DNA of 64,000 nucleotides, from assembly GCA_964034945.1 (NCBI GenBank), contig OZ035961.1, positions 31,398,184 to 31,462,183 on the forward strand, in the 5' to 3' direction. Every line of letters starts with the position of its first letter. The first letter of the stretch is position 1. This DNA comes from Chrysopilus asiliformis. Taxonomy: Eukaryota > Arthropoda > Insecta > Diptera > Rhagionidae. Below the pieces are notes generated by a model. It worked only from the letters and a program-made list of their open reading frames with translations, was not told the origin of the DNA and did not search any database. This document shows, in pieces, positions 34,207 to 50,342 of this stretch. The translations under genes were made by a program, and so were the position numbers.

Positions 34207-34453
34207 AAAAAAAATTTTTAAAAAAAGCTTTTATTAAAAAAAATGCACTAAAAAGAAAAAAATAATTTTCTGGACGCTGTGTATCACAAATATAAAAGCT
34301 TTTAAAAAGCGAGATAAAGCATAAAACAATAAAATAAACATTTATCTCGCTTTTTAAAAGCTTTTATATTTGTGATACACAGCGTCCAGAAAATTATTTT
34401 TTTCTTTTTAGTGCATTTTTTTTAAAAAAAGCTTTTTTTAAAAAATTTTTTTT
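34207..34453. repeat. long palindrome, ~110-bp arms, 22-bp spacer
   Basis: The left arm runs through AAAAAGCTTTTATT, ATGCACTAAAAAG, ATTTTCTGGACGCTGTGTAT and CACAAATATAAAAGC to GCGAGATAAA at 34318. The right arm from TTTATCTCGC at 34341 mirrors it. The extruded arm would be a very stable hairpin. A related copy of the module lies inverted at 41880-41940. Confidence 0.9.
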
Positions 34454-35368
34454 ATTTTTTTTGGCTGATCTTCTCTTGACCATTATGACGTCAGCGAAGA
34501 ATTTAATAGCTGGACAATTAATTTCATTACAGCTAAGGACGTTTGATTTTGAAATTGAATTTTTCAGGGTACTCGCTTTGCTAAAAAAATTTGATCGTAA
34601 CAAAATACTAAAAACCTAAACCGACTCTCAAAAAAATTTTTCGTCCACTAAGATCTGCCCCACCCCTCTATGAAACCACCACTCCAATTGCCTGTTGAAC
34701 TTCTAGAGATATTTTAGAAAATGAAGTTCTGGCGTTTTCTAATCCATTCAATTGTAGTGTTCGAAATACTGCGACGTATTAAAAAGTATAATTTTACATC
34801 AATTTTCGATGCGATTTATTTAAAATCCAGCTTGAATTTCAGATGCTATCCTTCATTGCTGTATAACTTCAGCTAAGGGCTGCGCTCCAAACTGCTTCAC
34901 GGTTCATCCTCCCTCGGTAACGGATCTGAATTAGTGGGTGAAAACTTTCCAAATCCTTTAGAACTGCAGGAGACAGCTGATGAGTGGGTTCACAGGAGGA
35001 GAGGGGGTTGATATTAGTAGAAGGATTTTTTTCCTGAGGGATGACCTATTGGTGAAAACTGGATCCAATTATCTTCAGTGGGTCCAAGAGATATCAGGAG
35101 AGGGATGAGAAAGGTAAATTATAAAAACAGCATAGCCTCAAATCTTCTCTTAACCGTGACGTTTCGTTAAAATCGGTTCAGTCGTTTTTGAGAAATTCGG
35201 TCACAAAAACACCGACTTTCCTTTATAATAGTGTATGATTGGTATTATAAAATTACTGATATTAACTAAATTATTCAAATATCTAAGAAATAAAAGTTTT
35301 TATGTAAGTTTATTAGATTTTTTAATGCGTAACCAATAAATTATAATTTTTGATTTGTAGCGAAACAT
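34454..35368. other. intergenic with a decayed repeat tail
   Basis: No gene was seen. The segment AAATCGGTTCAGTCGTTTTT with ATTCGGTCACAAA and TTATAATAGTGTA at 35170-35237 resembles 3' ends of dispersed insect repeats. This is a low-certainty impression from memory, not a database hit. Confidence 0.3.
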
Positions 35369-36080
35369 TTATTGCCCCTTAACAGCCCAAAGCTTGCGAA
35401 TGGCCTTCGCGATGCCAATGTCGTTGTAAATGAAATAGAAAAGTCCACCGAGTGTAGCTACAGAGAAAAGCAACAACGCTCCATGTGCAACTTTTGGGAC
35501 AACATTTCCAAAAAGAATTGGACGAACATAGTCAGTTACCACAGCTTCCAATCCCCTGAAATTTAAGATTTTCTTTAAAATACAAGTGCAATGGAAAAAC
35601 CGACCCTTACCAATGGGAATGCATGACCATAGACACTGCTAGCAGTGCATCGAGTCCTTGTGAAGGAAAAGCTAGTGCCACCGGGACAATACCCAGGAGT
35701 CCAAGGGATAGAGCCCGCTCTGCTGTCCACAAAGTTGAATAATTTCCACCAGCCGCAGAAAGTTTCGCTGGAGTCAGGGAGAAATTCCTAACCGAGAACT
35801 AGAAAAATAGAGCCATTTAAAAGGCAATAAAGAAGGTGAAGCAAGGTGAAACAAGGTGCGTACAGCAGGTTTTTTCGGGATAGCGGCGACACTTTTCGTG
35901 GAGATACTGCTCAGGTTTGTTTTAAAAGCATTCGCCACTGGAATCACTGGGAATCTCCGGCCAAGAAGTGAGTCTGTGAAGTGGGGTTAATTGGTTATAT
36001 AATATTGTCAATAAAAAACTAAAATTTCAAGTACTCGATGATCTGCATGTGGAACGGATCGCTGCAAGTGCTAATGCCAT
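35369..36080 (-). CDS. SdhD: succinate dehydrogenase cytochrome b small subunit
   Basis: This is the membrane anchor (CybS) of respiratory complex II in the inner mitochondrial membrane. It helps bind heme b and ubiquinone. Exons 36080-36035, 35973-35864, 35798-35611 and 35555-35369 give 176 aa. The N-terminus is Arg/Ser/Ala-rich with no acidic residues (MALALAAIRSTCRSS), as expected for a mitochondrial presequence. Three hydrophobic helices follow: ALSLGLLGIVPVALAF, LDALLAVSMVMHSHW and VAHGALLLFSVATLGGLFYF. The HSHWGLEAVVTDYVRP segment holds the conserved heme-ligand His and the quinone-site Asp-Tyr. The tail YNDIGIAKAIRKLW is typical of the family. The stop codon overlaps an AATAAA on the minus strand. 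It is divergent from Rpt5. Confidence 0.95.
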
Positions 36081-36556
36081 TGTTTTGGATGAATATCGAT
36101 GGTTTTTTCACAAAATACAAGTAAAAACAAACGACTTCACTAAAAATCTCATACGCCAAATTCACCTGGAAAAGTGACAGCAACCCACCGTTAATAGCAT
36201 TACCAGCATGAGGATATGCAATTACCGTAACTACAAATTTAAAAGAGTAGAGAACCTGTAATCAAAATATCGCGAATCGCATTTTCTTTTTGATTCTTGT
36301 ACCAAAGTCAGCTAAATGGCTAAAAATAGCGTTTGCTATTATTAGAAGCCAAAATATCCAAAACGTGAAATGCCAGCTTTGATTGAACGTCTGTTTTGCA
36401 AAAAAAAAAAAACACACCTATTATTACCGTAATTTCATTCGCAACTTTCGCAGTACCCGTTTTTTATTCGCACTGTTGGCAACATTGCAGTCTTTGAAAA
36501 ATACAAAATCATCTTCAGAATTTCAGTAATTTTTAGTGAATTGTGTGAAACAAAGA
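36081..36556. promoter_or_regulatory. divergent promoter region, SdhD / Rpt5
   Basis: 476 bp between the two start codons. It contains the 5' ends of both genes. No specific motif can be assigned with confidence. Confidence 0.45.
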
Positions 36557-37960
36557 ATGGCTGCAACTCTAGAGGATAAATCTATCTGGGAAGATGGAGA
36601 AGAAACTCTCGGCGAAGAAGTATTGCGGATGCCGACCGACGAAATTGTTAGCCGGACTCGCCTGATGGACAACGAAATAAAAATAATGAAAAGCGAGGTT
36701 ATGCGGATTGCCCACGAAACCCAGACCCAAACGGAGAAGATTAAAGATAACACCGAAAAAATAAAGGTAATGCACAAGTTTTGAATATCTGCAGTAGGAA
36801 ATTACGCCCATTGAGTTTGCAGGTGAACAAAACGCTCCCATACTTGGTCTCCAATGTCATTGAATTGCTGGACGTAGACCCACAGGAAGAAGAGGATGAC
36901 GGGGCTGTTTTGGTGCTGGACAATCAGAGGAAGGGGAAGTGCGCCGTCATCAAGACTTCTACTCGACAAGCATACTTCCTTCCGGTAATTGGGCTCGTCG
37001 ACGCTGAGAAGTTGAAGCCTGGAGACTTGGTCGGAGTAAACAAAGATTCATATTTGATTCTCGAGACCTTGCCAGCTGAATATGACGCCCGTGTAAAAGC
37101 AATGGAGGTCGATGAGAGACCAACGGAACAGTATTCCGATATCGGTGGCTTGGACAAACAGATCCAGGAGTTGATTGAAGCAGTCGTGCTGCCCATGACT
37201 CACAAGGAAAAATTCAAAAATCTTGGCATCCATCCTCCAAAGGGTAAGCCTTTTTTTGTGTGAATGCAAAGAGATTTATGGCAACTAAAATTATGTACTT
37301 CTAGGTGTTCTTCTGTACGGACCGCCCGGAACGGGGAAAACTCTCTTGGCTCGAGCCTGTGCTGCTCAAACGAAATCCACTTTCCTGAAATTGGCTGGCC
37401 CACAGTTGGTTCAGATGTTCATTGGTGATGGTGCAAAATTGGTCCGCGACGCATTTGCCCTGGCCAAGGAGAAATCTCCGGCTATTATTTTCATTGATGA
37501 ATTGGACGCCATCGGCACGAAACGTTTCGATTCGGAAAAGGCTGGCGATCGTGAAGTCCAGCGTACAATGTTGGAGCTTCTAAATCAATTGGACGGTTTT
37601 AGTTCAACCGCCGACATTAAGGTTATTGCAGCCACAAATCGAGTGGATATCTTGGACCCGGCCCTTCTCCGGTCTGGTCGCTTAGACAGAAAAATCGAAT
37701 TTCCACATCCCAATGAAGAGGCTCGAGCCCGTATTATGCAAATCCACTCAAGAAAAATGAACGTTTGTCCGGATGTGAACTTTGAGGAGTTGGCAAGGTC
37801 AACAGATGACTTCAATGGAGCGCAGTGTAAAGCTGTATGTGTTGAGGCTGGAATGATCGCCTTGCGGAGATCAGCGACTAGTGTTACGCATGAGGATTTC
37901 ATGGACGCTATTATGGAAGTCCAGGCGAAAAAGAAGGCCAACCTCAATTACTATGCGTAA
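36557..37960 (+). CDS. Rpt5: 26S proteasome AAA-ATPase subunit Rpt5 (PSMC3)
   Basis: One of six ATPases of the 19S regulatory particle base; it unfolds ubiquitinated substrates and opens the 20S gate. Exons 36557-36766, 36823-37243 and 37305-37960 give a complete 428-aa protein, the usual length in flies. An N-terminal coiled coil (about residues 25-70) precedes an OB domain. The AAA domain has Walker A GPPGTGKT (216-223), Walker [13 protein letters not shown] (Asp275/Glu276), sensor AATNRVD and the arginine fingers in [10 protein letters not shown] (Arg333, Arg336). It ends NYYA, a hydrophobic-Tyr-X motif that docks into the 20S alpha ring. An AATAAAAATATAAA lies near 38058. The start is chosen because [11 protein letters not shown].. 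matches the family N-terminus. Confidence 0.98.
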
Positions 37961-38705
37961 TCTGTTTGTTAGGCTTATATTAATCTTATATACTGCTTTT
38001 GAATAACTTGGAACACATTCTTTTTATTTGTATTTCTGAATTTCATATAAACTATAAATAAAAATATAAAATTTAAATCGCTTGTAATTTTTCATCTGGG
38101 CATATAACACATCGAAAAAGATGATTTCTTTTTTTTTTAATATTGCCAGGGTTTTTCGTAATATCAAAGCGGTAATTACTGATTTAACTTAAAAGCGCGG
38201 ATTTGTTTACCAAACCTTCATATTGCGTTGAGTCGCCAAGATTATCGGCCACCCCGGCTGTCTAAGGTCACCAAAATCGTCAATGAGATGACTTTTCGTA
38301 TTCAATTCGACGAATTAACTTCATAATTCACATTTAACTCTTGTTTTGTCCTTTTTTGCGTCTTGATTTGACAAAACAAACTTCTAATTTAAGTCCGCAT
38401 TTAAAGGTGGTTTCCTTACATGTTATTTTTAGAATATTTTCAAGGAACTCTTCCTAACAATATACAACGATATATCTAAAGCTACTATATAGGAAATCAG
38501 GTTAGACTTGATACAAAGCGAAAAATAAAAGATAGGTAGCGCAGTGGTTTTCGTGAACGTATGAAACAAGAAAGTTTGATAGATTTCAGATGAATGACCA
38601 CGAACCGACAGCTGTCATCGCAAATCGCCTCCAAAAAACGCTTAAAAAAACTAATATTCAATTTCTTACATAAAAAGACGCGAAACATATTTAAACATGT
38701 ACTTA
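37961..38705. other. Rpt5 3' flank and intergenic region
   Basis: Contains the Rpt5 poly(A) signal region (about 38055-38070). No other gene or repeat was recognised. Confidence 0.4.
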
Positions 38706-39250
38706 AAACATAATAAAAGCTACAATTACCAGGGGCCAATCGTCAAATACTCTACATGATGACAGACATAATGTTTAATTTAAAAAAACTATTTGTATAG
38801 GGGAGGGGGAAAGAAATAATCCGATTGGATTTTGATGTATGGAACGGTTATGTAAAATCCCTTTCTAAACACATTTTACCTGTATAAATATCTCGATATG
38901 ACTCACCGTGTTCGAGAAAATCGCAAAAAACTGTTTCGTTTGTATGGGGGAGGGGGGAAAGAATGGTCCAATTTTGCCCATTCAAGTCTTAGTCTAGCCA
39001 TTTACGAGAAACGTAACTATACAAAATTTGAAGTCTCTAGCATAATCCTTTCGAAAGACATGGTGTTCAAGGAGAAACAGACGGACAGACGGACAGACAG
39101 ACGGACGGACATGCGGAAATCAAAATCTTTTGTCATTCCTAACACCCTGGTGTAGCTAATTTTTGGATCCGATGATTGATTCGATGCGTTATAAACGGTA
39201 TACTAAATCTAATATACTCCTATATTGTATATCATATAGAGTATAAAAAA
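38706..39250 (+). mobile_element. family A-related DINE-1-like element, diverged subfamily
   Basis: Starts AAACATAATAAAAGCTACAA, matching the 5' end of family A (AAACATAATAAAAGCTATAA in the 53.4-kb copy). It shares CCGATTGGATTTTGATGTAT and the ACGGACAGACGGACAGAC run at about 39078-39112. The 3' end forms TATACTC ... GAGTATA followed by an A run, a hairpin equivalent to, but different in sequence from, TATACCC ... GGGTATA. Confidence 0.65.
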
Positions 39251-40081
39251 GGAAAAGAGAACTAAAAAATTAATCTTATTTAAACGGTATAAAAATCGCA
39301 CGTTCTGCTGAGTGCTGAAACTTCATAACCCCTTAAGCCGGTTTTCACGTGAACACAAAATATTCTTTTTTCTGGTTCAAATCTATATTGGAGACACGAC
39401 TTAAGATTTATAGATCTTTTAATCTTGACCGCAGGGTAGGGACATTCGTCTTTTTGATCGGTCCTCTACAAAGAACTCTTTAAATTTTTGATCTCATAAA
39501 AAAAGATTCTTAATTGTTAGTCGTTGAAAAATTCGTCGGTGGTTTTAATTTTTCGAGCCCACAAAAATTTTTATGGGTTGAGGTTTTGTGGCGTAACTAC
39601 AAATGTGGACCTCAACCCTTAAAAAATTTTGTGGGTCCGAAAGGTTACAGGTTTTCCTTTTCGTAAAATAAAACAACTTTAAATTTACTTTTTTTTAATC
39701 TAAAACATTATAAGATCACGTTCATTCATAGCTTTAACTCATTTATGATTTTTTTTGTACAAAAACCTAATTTACGAAGAAAAAATATTTACACTGGGTT
39801 TTTTTCTATTTCAATATTGTTGTGAAATATTGTTTTAAATACACAGCGATCTTCATTTCAAAGTCAAATAAAGAAAATTAACATCTAAAACGCAACAATT
39901 TTTTTTTTAATTTCATAATGTGGTCCATAATCAACTGCACTGTTTTTTTCCCACAATTTTCAAAAATTTTCGAAAGGAAAAAAGAAACGTACTTTTGCCT
40001 CTCTGAAAAGTTATATCAAAAAAGTCTAACATTAATGTAATTCTGTATTAATTTGATAAATAAACTAAATTTGTTTTAGTG
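39251..40081. other. intergenic, small hairpin at 39556-39637
   Basis: No gene was seen. GAGCCCACAAAAATTTTTAT with GGGTTGAGG pairs with CCTCAACCC and AAAATTTTGTGGGTCC, making a roughly 28-bp-arm hairpin. Confidence 0.5.
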
Positions 40082-45683
<5,602 letters not shown>

Positions 45684-46074
45684 TGTGACTATTTGTGATT
45701 TAACTAAACTAAATCGCAGAGCTAATTCTTTTCATTCGGCTGCTTCTTTTTCAAAATTCTGAAAAATACTGTGCGGCGAAAAGTCAAAATATTACGTGTC
45801 AGTCTGACAGAAAATTACGTGGTCTAAGGTATATTTCGATTGATTGCCGATTTATTTTTATCGCACGAAGTTCTATTTTTCACACGGACCGAAGTGATAA
45901 GAAAAACGCGTTCAGAAAACATTCAATTTTGATATTCTTAAAGGTTTTTGCATAGTTTTTCAAAACAAATACCGTCCTCAGGCGAAACTAGAAAACCAAA
46001 CAGATCAAAAATAACAGTATTGCCAATAACTGAACAGCGCTGTCATCTCAAGATTCAAGATTTTTTTATTGCCA
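45684..46074. promoter_or_regulatory. Hrd3 upstream region
   Basis: Contains the promoter and 5' UTR of Hrd3 (minus strand). ACGTGTCAG and ACGTGGTC lie near 45794 and 45820. ERAD genes elsewhere carry ER-stress elements, but no canonical ERSE (CCAAT-N9-CCACG) was recognised here. Confidence 0.35.
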
Positions 46075-46525
46075 CCCAGTGAAAAATTATTAAGGCATTA
46101 TAGCTAAGGTATCTTTAAGACATGAGACAAGTAATATAAAAGCCTCCAAATTAAAATGAGATGGAAGTTCATCTCAGAAAAAACGCGCCTTTTTATGCGT
46201 GTGTTGGAAAAGTGAACTAAAAGTTATATGTCAAAAGATTTTTGTTGAAGTTTTGTGTTGGCTGGCAGGAGAATTTAAACGAAAGTAATAGAAATTTATT
46301 TACAAAATATATTTAAATCCTCATTTTAAGCAAAGCTTTTACCATATCTAAGCAATCAGCGCCATCACCGGTAAAAAAAAAAAAACATCCATTAATGTTG
46401 CCTTAGTAATAAGGCCTTATATAAGAGGAAATGGCCATGCAAAATTAAGGCAACAATAAGGTAACTTTAATGCATTAGGATAATGCCTTTATAATGCCTT
46501 AATAAGGCATTTTTTGTTCACTGGG
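46075..46525. mobile_element. MITE with CCCAGTGAA termini
   Basis: Left end CCCAGTGAAAAATTATTAAG with GCATTATA; right end TAATGCCTTAATAAGGCATT followed by TTTTGTTCACTGGG. The inverted termini and repeated AAGGCATTA motifs define a 451-bp palindromic-ended element. No target duplication was identified. Confidence 0.6.
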
Positions 46526-46563
46526 CATTTCATAAATGTCATCTATAATTACGCGAAAGATAA

Positions 46564-46658
46564 AGGCCCAACCAAAGTCCTTCCGATCCGTTCCGATCCG
46601 CTCCGACGGAGCGGATCGGAGCGGATCGGAACGGATCGGAGGGACTTTGGTTAGGCCT
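46564..46658. repeat. GC-rich palindrome built on GATCCG repeats
   Basis: The left arm AACCAAAGTCCTTCCGATCC continues GTTCCGATCCGCTCCG. It meets CGGAGCGGATCGGAGCGGAT continuing CGGAACGGATCGGAGGGACT TTGGTT. Outer bases AGGCC(C/T) also pair. The right arm has one extra ~12-bp unit. Confidence 0.85.
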
Positions 46659-46679
46659 GGAACCATATACAGTGGAGTC

Positions 46680-47269
46680 GCGGTAATGTGAACACACATC
46701 AGACATGGCTTGTTTACATTTGTGAATTTGTTCACGTTCAAGAGGTGAAATTTTTAAAGAAAATTTTAATAAAAAACAAGCTTACATTACTATAAAAGAA
46801 AGAAATTTCTGTATTCAAAAGAAAAAGTGACAAGAGGATGCATTACAATAAGGATTCTGTAATTTTTGCTTTCTCCTGAAGGGTTTGGACTTTAGCTTTT
46901 TTTTGGGTGCCATTCGGAACAATCAAATACACGCAACCACACAATACAAAATCCAATTAAAACTAAAATTTCTTCTTAAAAAATGGTAAATTTTTTCAAC
47001 GAACTCTAACTGAATCACTCTAAAAACCCGAAAATTGGGAACTATACAGAAGACTATTCATTACATTTATATTTCATACATATACAGAAGAAAAAGAAGT
47101 TGTATTCCGCATATGTAACTCCAGTTATTGTAATTTTTGTTCACGTTATAGAGTACCAGTTTTCTTGTTTGTTCACGTTGTAAGATACTCAATGTTGACA
47201 GCGAGGCGGTTAATGTTACTGGATTGTTCATATAACGGAGTGTTCACGTAACCGATACTAACTCCACTG
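46680..47269. mobile_element. 590-bp TA-flanked pogo-like element
   Basis: CAGTGGAGTCGCGGTAATGT at the left; the right end is GTTCACGTAACCGATACTAA then CTCCACTG, with TA on each side. GTTCACRTT/GTGAAC motifs recur inside. No transposase frame. Confidence 0.7.
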
Positions 47270-47961
47270 TATCTCAAAAACAGTGAAAAAATGCGTTTAC
47301 GGTTTAAAGCAAATCTTTAACAAATTATACTGTTTTACGACGATAACAGCTATTTTAATAGGAAATGTGAATACCCTTAATATATTTGTGATAAACAATA
47401 AAAATTATAACTAATCTACTGTACTATAGGCTTGTGTGTGTAAAATGCGTATAAACTGATTTAAATAAAGAAGTTCTATTGATTTGCAATTTTAAATATT
47501 TCTTTTGAAAATATCCGAAAACCGAAAAAAACATATTTCCACTTTCATGGAAACTACTTTTCTCGAAGTATTTTTAAAATATTGTAAAAGTAGTTTTCTA
47601 CGGTAAGTAAGAAAAAGGTTCTTTTCAAAACTGCTTTTGTTTCCTCTTGCAAGTAGTTTCGCTTAAAGTGTTTTGAAATTTCTGAGATCTATTTTTGTCA
47701 CATTTGTTAAATTAATATTACTCTCATTGTGATGGAAGCTATATTTATTAATTTAAACTTATTTTGTTAAGTACAGCTTGTTGTATTGTTACTTTATAAA
47801 AATCATGGAATGAAACAGTTCGAATTAAAACATCCTCTGAGTTATAGACGTTCTCTACTCCTGCCAACGGAAAAGACACCGCTAGATGTCGACATTGTCG
47901 CTAAAAAGATTGTAACCTAGCATTTTTTCGTTTTCTATTAGGTTTAGGGATATTTTGTGAA
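47270..47961. promoter_or_regulatory. RanBP3 upstream region
   Basis: AT-rich until about 47820, then higher GC towards the RanBP3 start, so the promoter is probably 47820-47960. No specific element was assigned. Confidence 0.35.
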
Positions 47962-49562
47962 ATGGAGGATAATTCAGGTAAATTATTATTTGTGGGGACA
48001 CGTGCAAGTGCATTATGGCAGTGATTCGTCCGCACAACGATCGGATATATGGATTACTAAAGAATTGTGTTTGGTTTCGCCCCTAAAACAGAAAACTCAG
48101 CAGACGGCAGAAATATGTCTGGTGGTGGCTTAGTTTTGCAGAACTCGCGCTTAAATAATCCAGCAAGGAATTTTCTTCGACCTTCGCTGTTTGGGTCCCA
48201 GCTAGGATCGGGAACGGCGGAAAAACCATCTGCCAGCAGTTCTGTCAACCCATTCCTGAAGGACGTTGTTGAAGAGGAGCCCGAGGGCAAAGAGGAAAAA
48301 ACTGTTGATAATGAAACCAAGAAAGATGAGGTAATATTTTCTAATTAGAAACGATACGCAATCACAAGTTAATCGTCCATGTTCGCATTCTAGAAAATCG
48401 ATCCATTGAATATGCTGACGAAGAATGGTTTGCCCAAGTCCAATTTGTTTGCGACAGCAAAAAGCTCAATCCCACTGGTCGAGAGTTCCGGATTCGTGTT
48501 TGGGCAAAACGTTCACGAGCGCGTCATTGCGGTATACACCTATAAGATTTTTACCATTGCATTTTGCATTTGATAAATATAATAATTGGTTAATGTGTTG
48601 TAGGAAAATATGCACACTGCGCCAGTAGATGCTACTGCGAAGGCTGAAGATGATAACTCGGATGCATCGTCAACGTCTAGATCAAATCTGTTATTCTCCA
48701 GCGTTATACAAAATAAATCTTCTGAAAAATCCGAGGAACAAGACAAATTACCGAAGGAGTCAGAGAACAAGAGTTTAACAGAAGTCGCACGGGAATATGA
48801 GGAAAGCAGAGCACAAAAGCGAAAATACGAAGAGGTGGAAACGTTTACTGGCGAGGAAAATGAAGTGAACGTTGTAGATGTAAATATCAATTCATATCGT
48901 AATTTAATGTTGGCAATTAACTTTCAGAAATTGCTAAGCATTTCATTTAAACATTACTTAACTGCTCATTGAAATGGAAATAGTATTTATATTGCCATTA
49001 ACTTGTATTTCCAGTTTAATTGTAAATTGTTTGCGTTTGTGAACGCAAATTGGGAGGAGAGGGGTAGAGGAACTCTTAGGCTTAATGATTCCAAGGATGG
49101 TTCTGAATGTTCTCGTGTAGTTTTTCGTACATCTGGTAATTTAAGGCTTCTACTTAATACAAAGGTTAATAACATCTGCACTTCGTAGTAAAATAACAAA
49201 TTCCTAATGAAAAAAAACATTGAAATCATTCTTACTAGATTTGGCCAGGAATGGTTGCTGAACGACCAAGTCAAAAATCTTTACGTTTAACAGCCATAGA
49301 CAATACTGGGCAAATAAAAATATTCCTCATAATGTCACGTCCCGATGATATCAGTACGATCTTCAATGCACTAACTGAACGTATTGAGGCACAAAAATCT
49401 AAACATTCGACAGATGTCTACAGTGCTGGTACAGCAGACACAAACACATCAAATGGAAATGATAAAGAAACACCGCCAGCACCAAATTTAGATGATATAA
49501 CAAAAGATGATACTGAGCTGGATGAACCGAGTCCCAAAAAACCCACAATTGAATCAAATTAA
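47962..49562 (+). CDS. RanBP3: Ran-binding protein 3
   Basis: A nuclear cofactor that binds Ran-GTP and CRM1/exportin-1 and promotes export-complex assembly. Exons 47962-47977, 48092-48330, 48394-48531, 48604-48879, 49015-49164 and 49239-49562 give 380 aa. The 16-bp first exon (MEDNS) was chosen because its phase joins exactly to the acceptor CCCCTAAAACAG at 48091. The family marks are an FG-type FVFGQNVHERV motif near residue 120, an acidic/Ser linker, and a Ran-binding domain from about residue 205 (EEVETFTGEENEVNVVD, ERGRGTLRLND, SGNLRLLLNTK, KSLRLTAID). The tail is Asp/Glu-rich and ends KKPTIESN. Poly(A) candidates lie near 49710. It is shorter than the human protein because the long N-terminal region is reduced. 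Confidence 0.92.
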
Positions 49563-50180
49563 AAAAGTACTACGTGATTATTGATCAGTAAAAAAATGAA
49601 ACATTTTGAAAAACTTGATTTTTAATTTTATAAAACAAAACAAAAACATCTGAGCGAGAAGAAAATTATAAAAAAAAAGTTTATCAAGTTAAATTTTAAT
49701 GAATATAAGAATAAAACATATGATTACAGAAAAACTTAATCAGCAAAATTTAACATAAAAAGGAAAACAACAAGTAAATCATAATTTGTGTGATTTTCAT
49801 TAAAAGGTAAATATTATACTAGTTTGTCATGAAAATTCATAAGTAAATTGAAAATATCAATGAAATTTGCTTATATGCTTAGTTGTAAATGATTTTTTTT
49901 AAATAAAATGTACCGTAATTAGATGAGAAAAATTTGTAATATGATGTTCTATAAAATTGGTTTCTTATTCATAACTAGATTGGTAAGCTTTAAAACTTAA
50001 ATTTATTTAAAGTTCAGAAAAAAAGAGATAAATAAAAATAGTTTTGATGCCCAAAATGTTAAACCCAACAATAAATTCTTTTAAATTATTTTCTTGTTTT
50101 ATTTCGAAAACGTTTCGTCTCTTAGTTTAAGTAACCCTGATAGGGCTACCACACTTTTCCCGAACATAGACGAATCACAA
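49563..50180. other. RanBP3 3' flank
   Basis: AT-rich, probable 3' UTR and flank. No gene was seen. Confidence 0.4.
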
Positions 50181-50184
50181 TTTC

Positions 50185-50342
50185 TGCTGTCAGGTTTGAC
50201 GCTTGTTTATAAAATGAATCCATTTATTCGTCCCAAAATTTCGGGTTGCGATACAAGATATTTACGTAAACTGGAACTTTAAGCAGGATAAATGGAACAT
50301 ATGTAATTCAATTTAGAAAAAAAGTGTCAAACCTGGCAGCTG
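50185..50342. repeat. short element with GCTGYCAGGTTTGACRCT ends
   Basis: GCTGTCAGGTTTGACGCT (about 50186) and AGTGTCAAACCTGGCAGC (ends 50340) are inverted repeats enclosing ~120 bp. A small MITE is likely. Flanking frames on both strands are short and unsupported. Confidence 0.45.

Noticed and set aside
36569..37403. Minus-strand frames opposite Rpt5
   Set aside because: Shadows of the well-supported Rpt5 exons.
48063..48091. Upstream extension of the second RanBP3 exon (reading VFGFAPKT) using the acceptor at 48062
   Set aside because: It resembles FG-type wording, but its phase does not fit the MEDNS first exon, whereas the acceptor at 48091 fits exactly.
50094..50282. 62-aa plus-strand frame with fairly normal composition
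   Set aside because: It overlaps the end of a small inverted-repeat element and has no splice or homology support.
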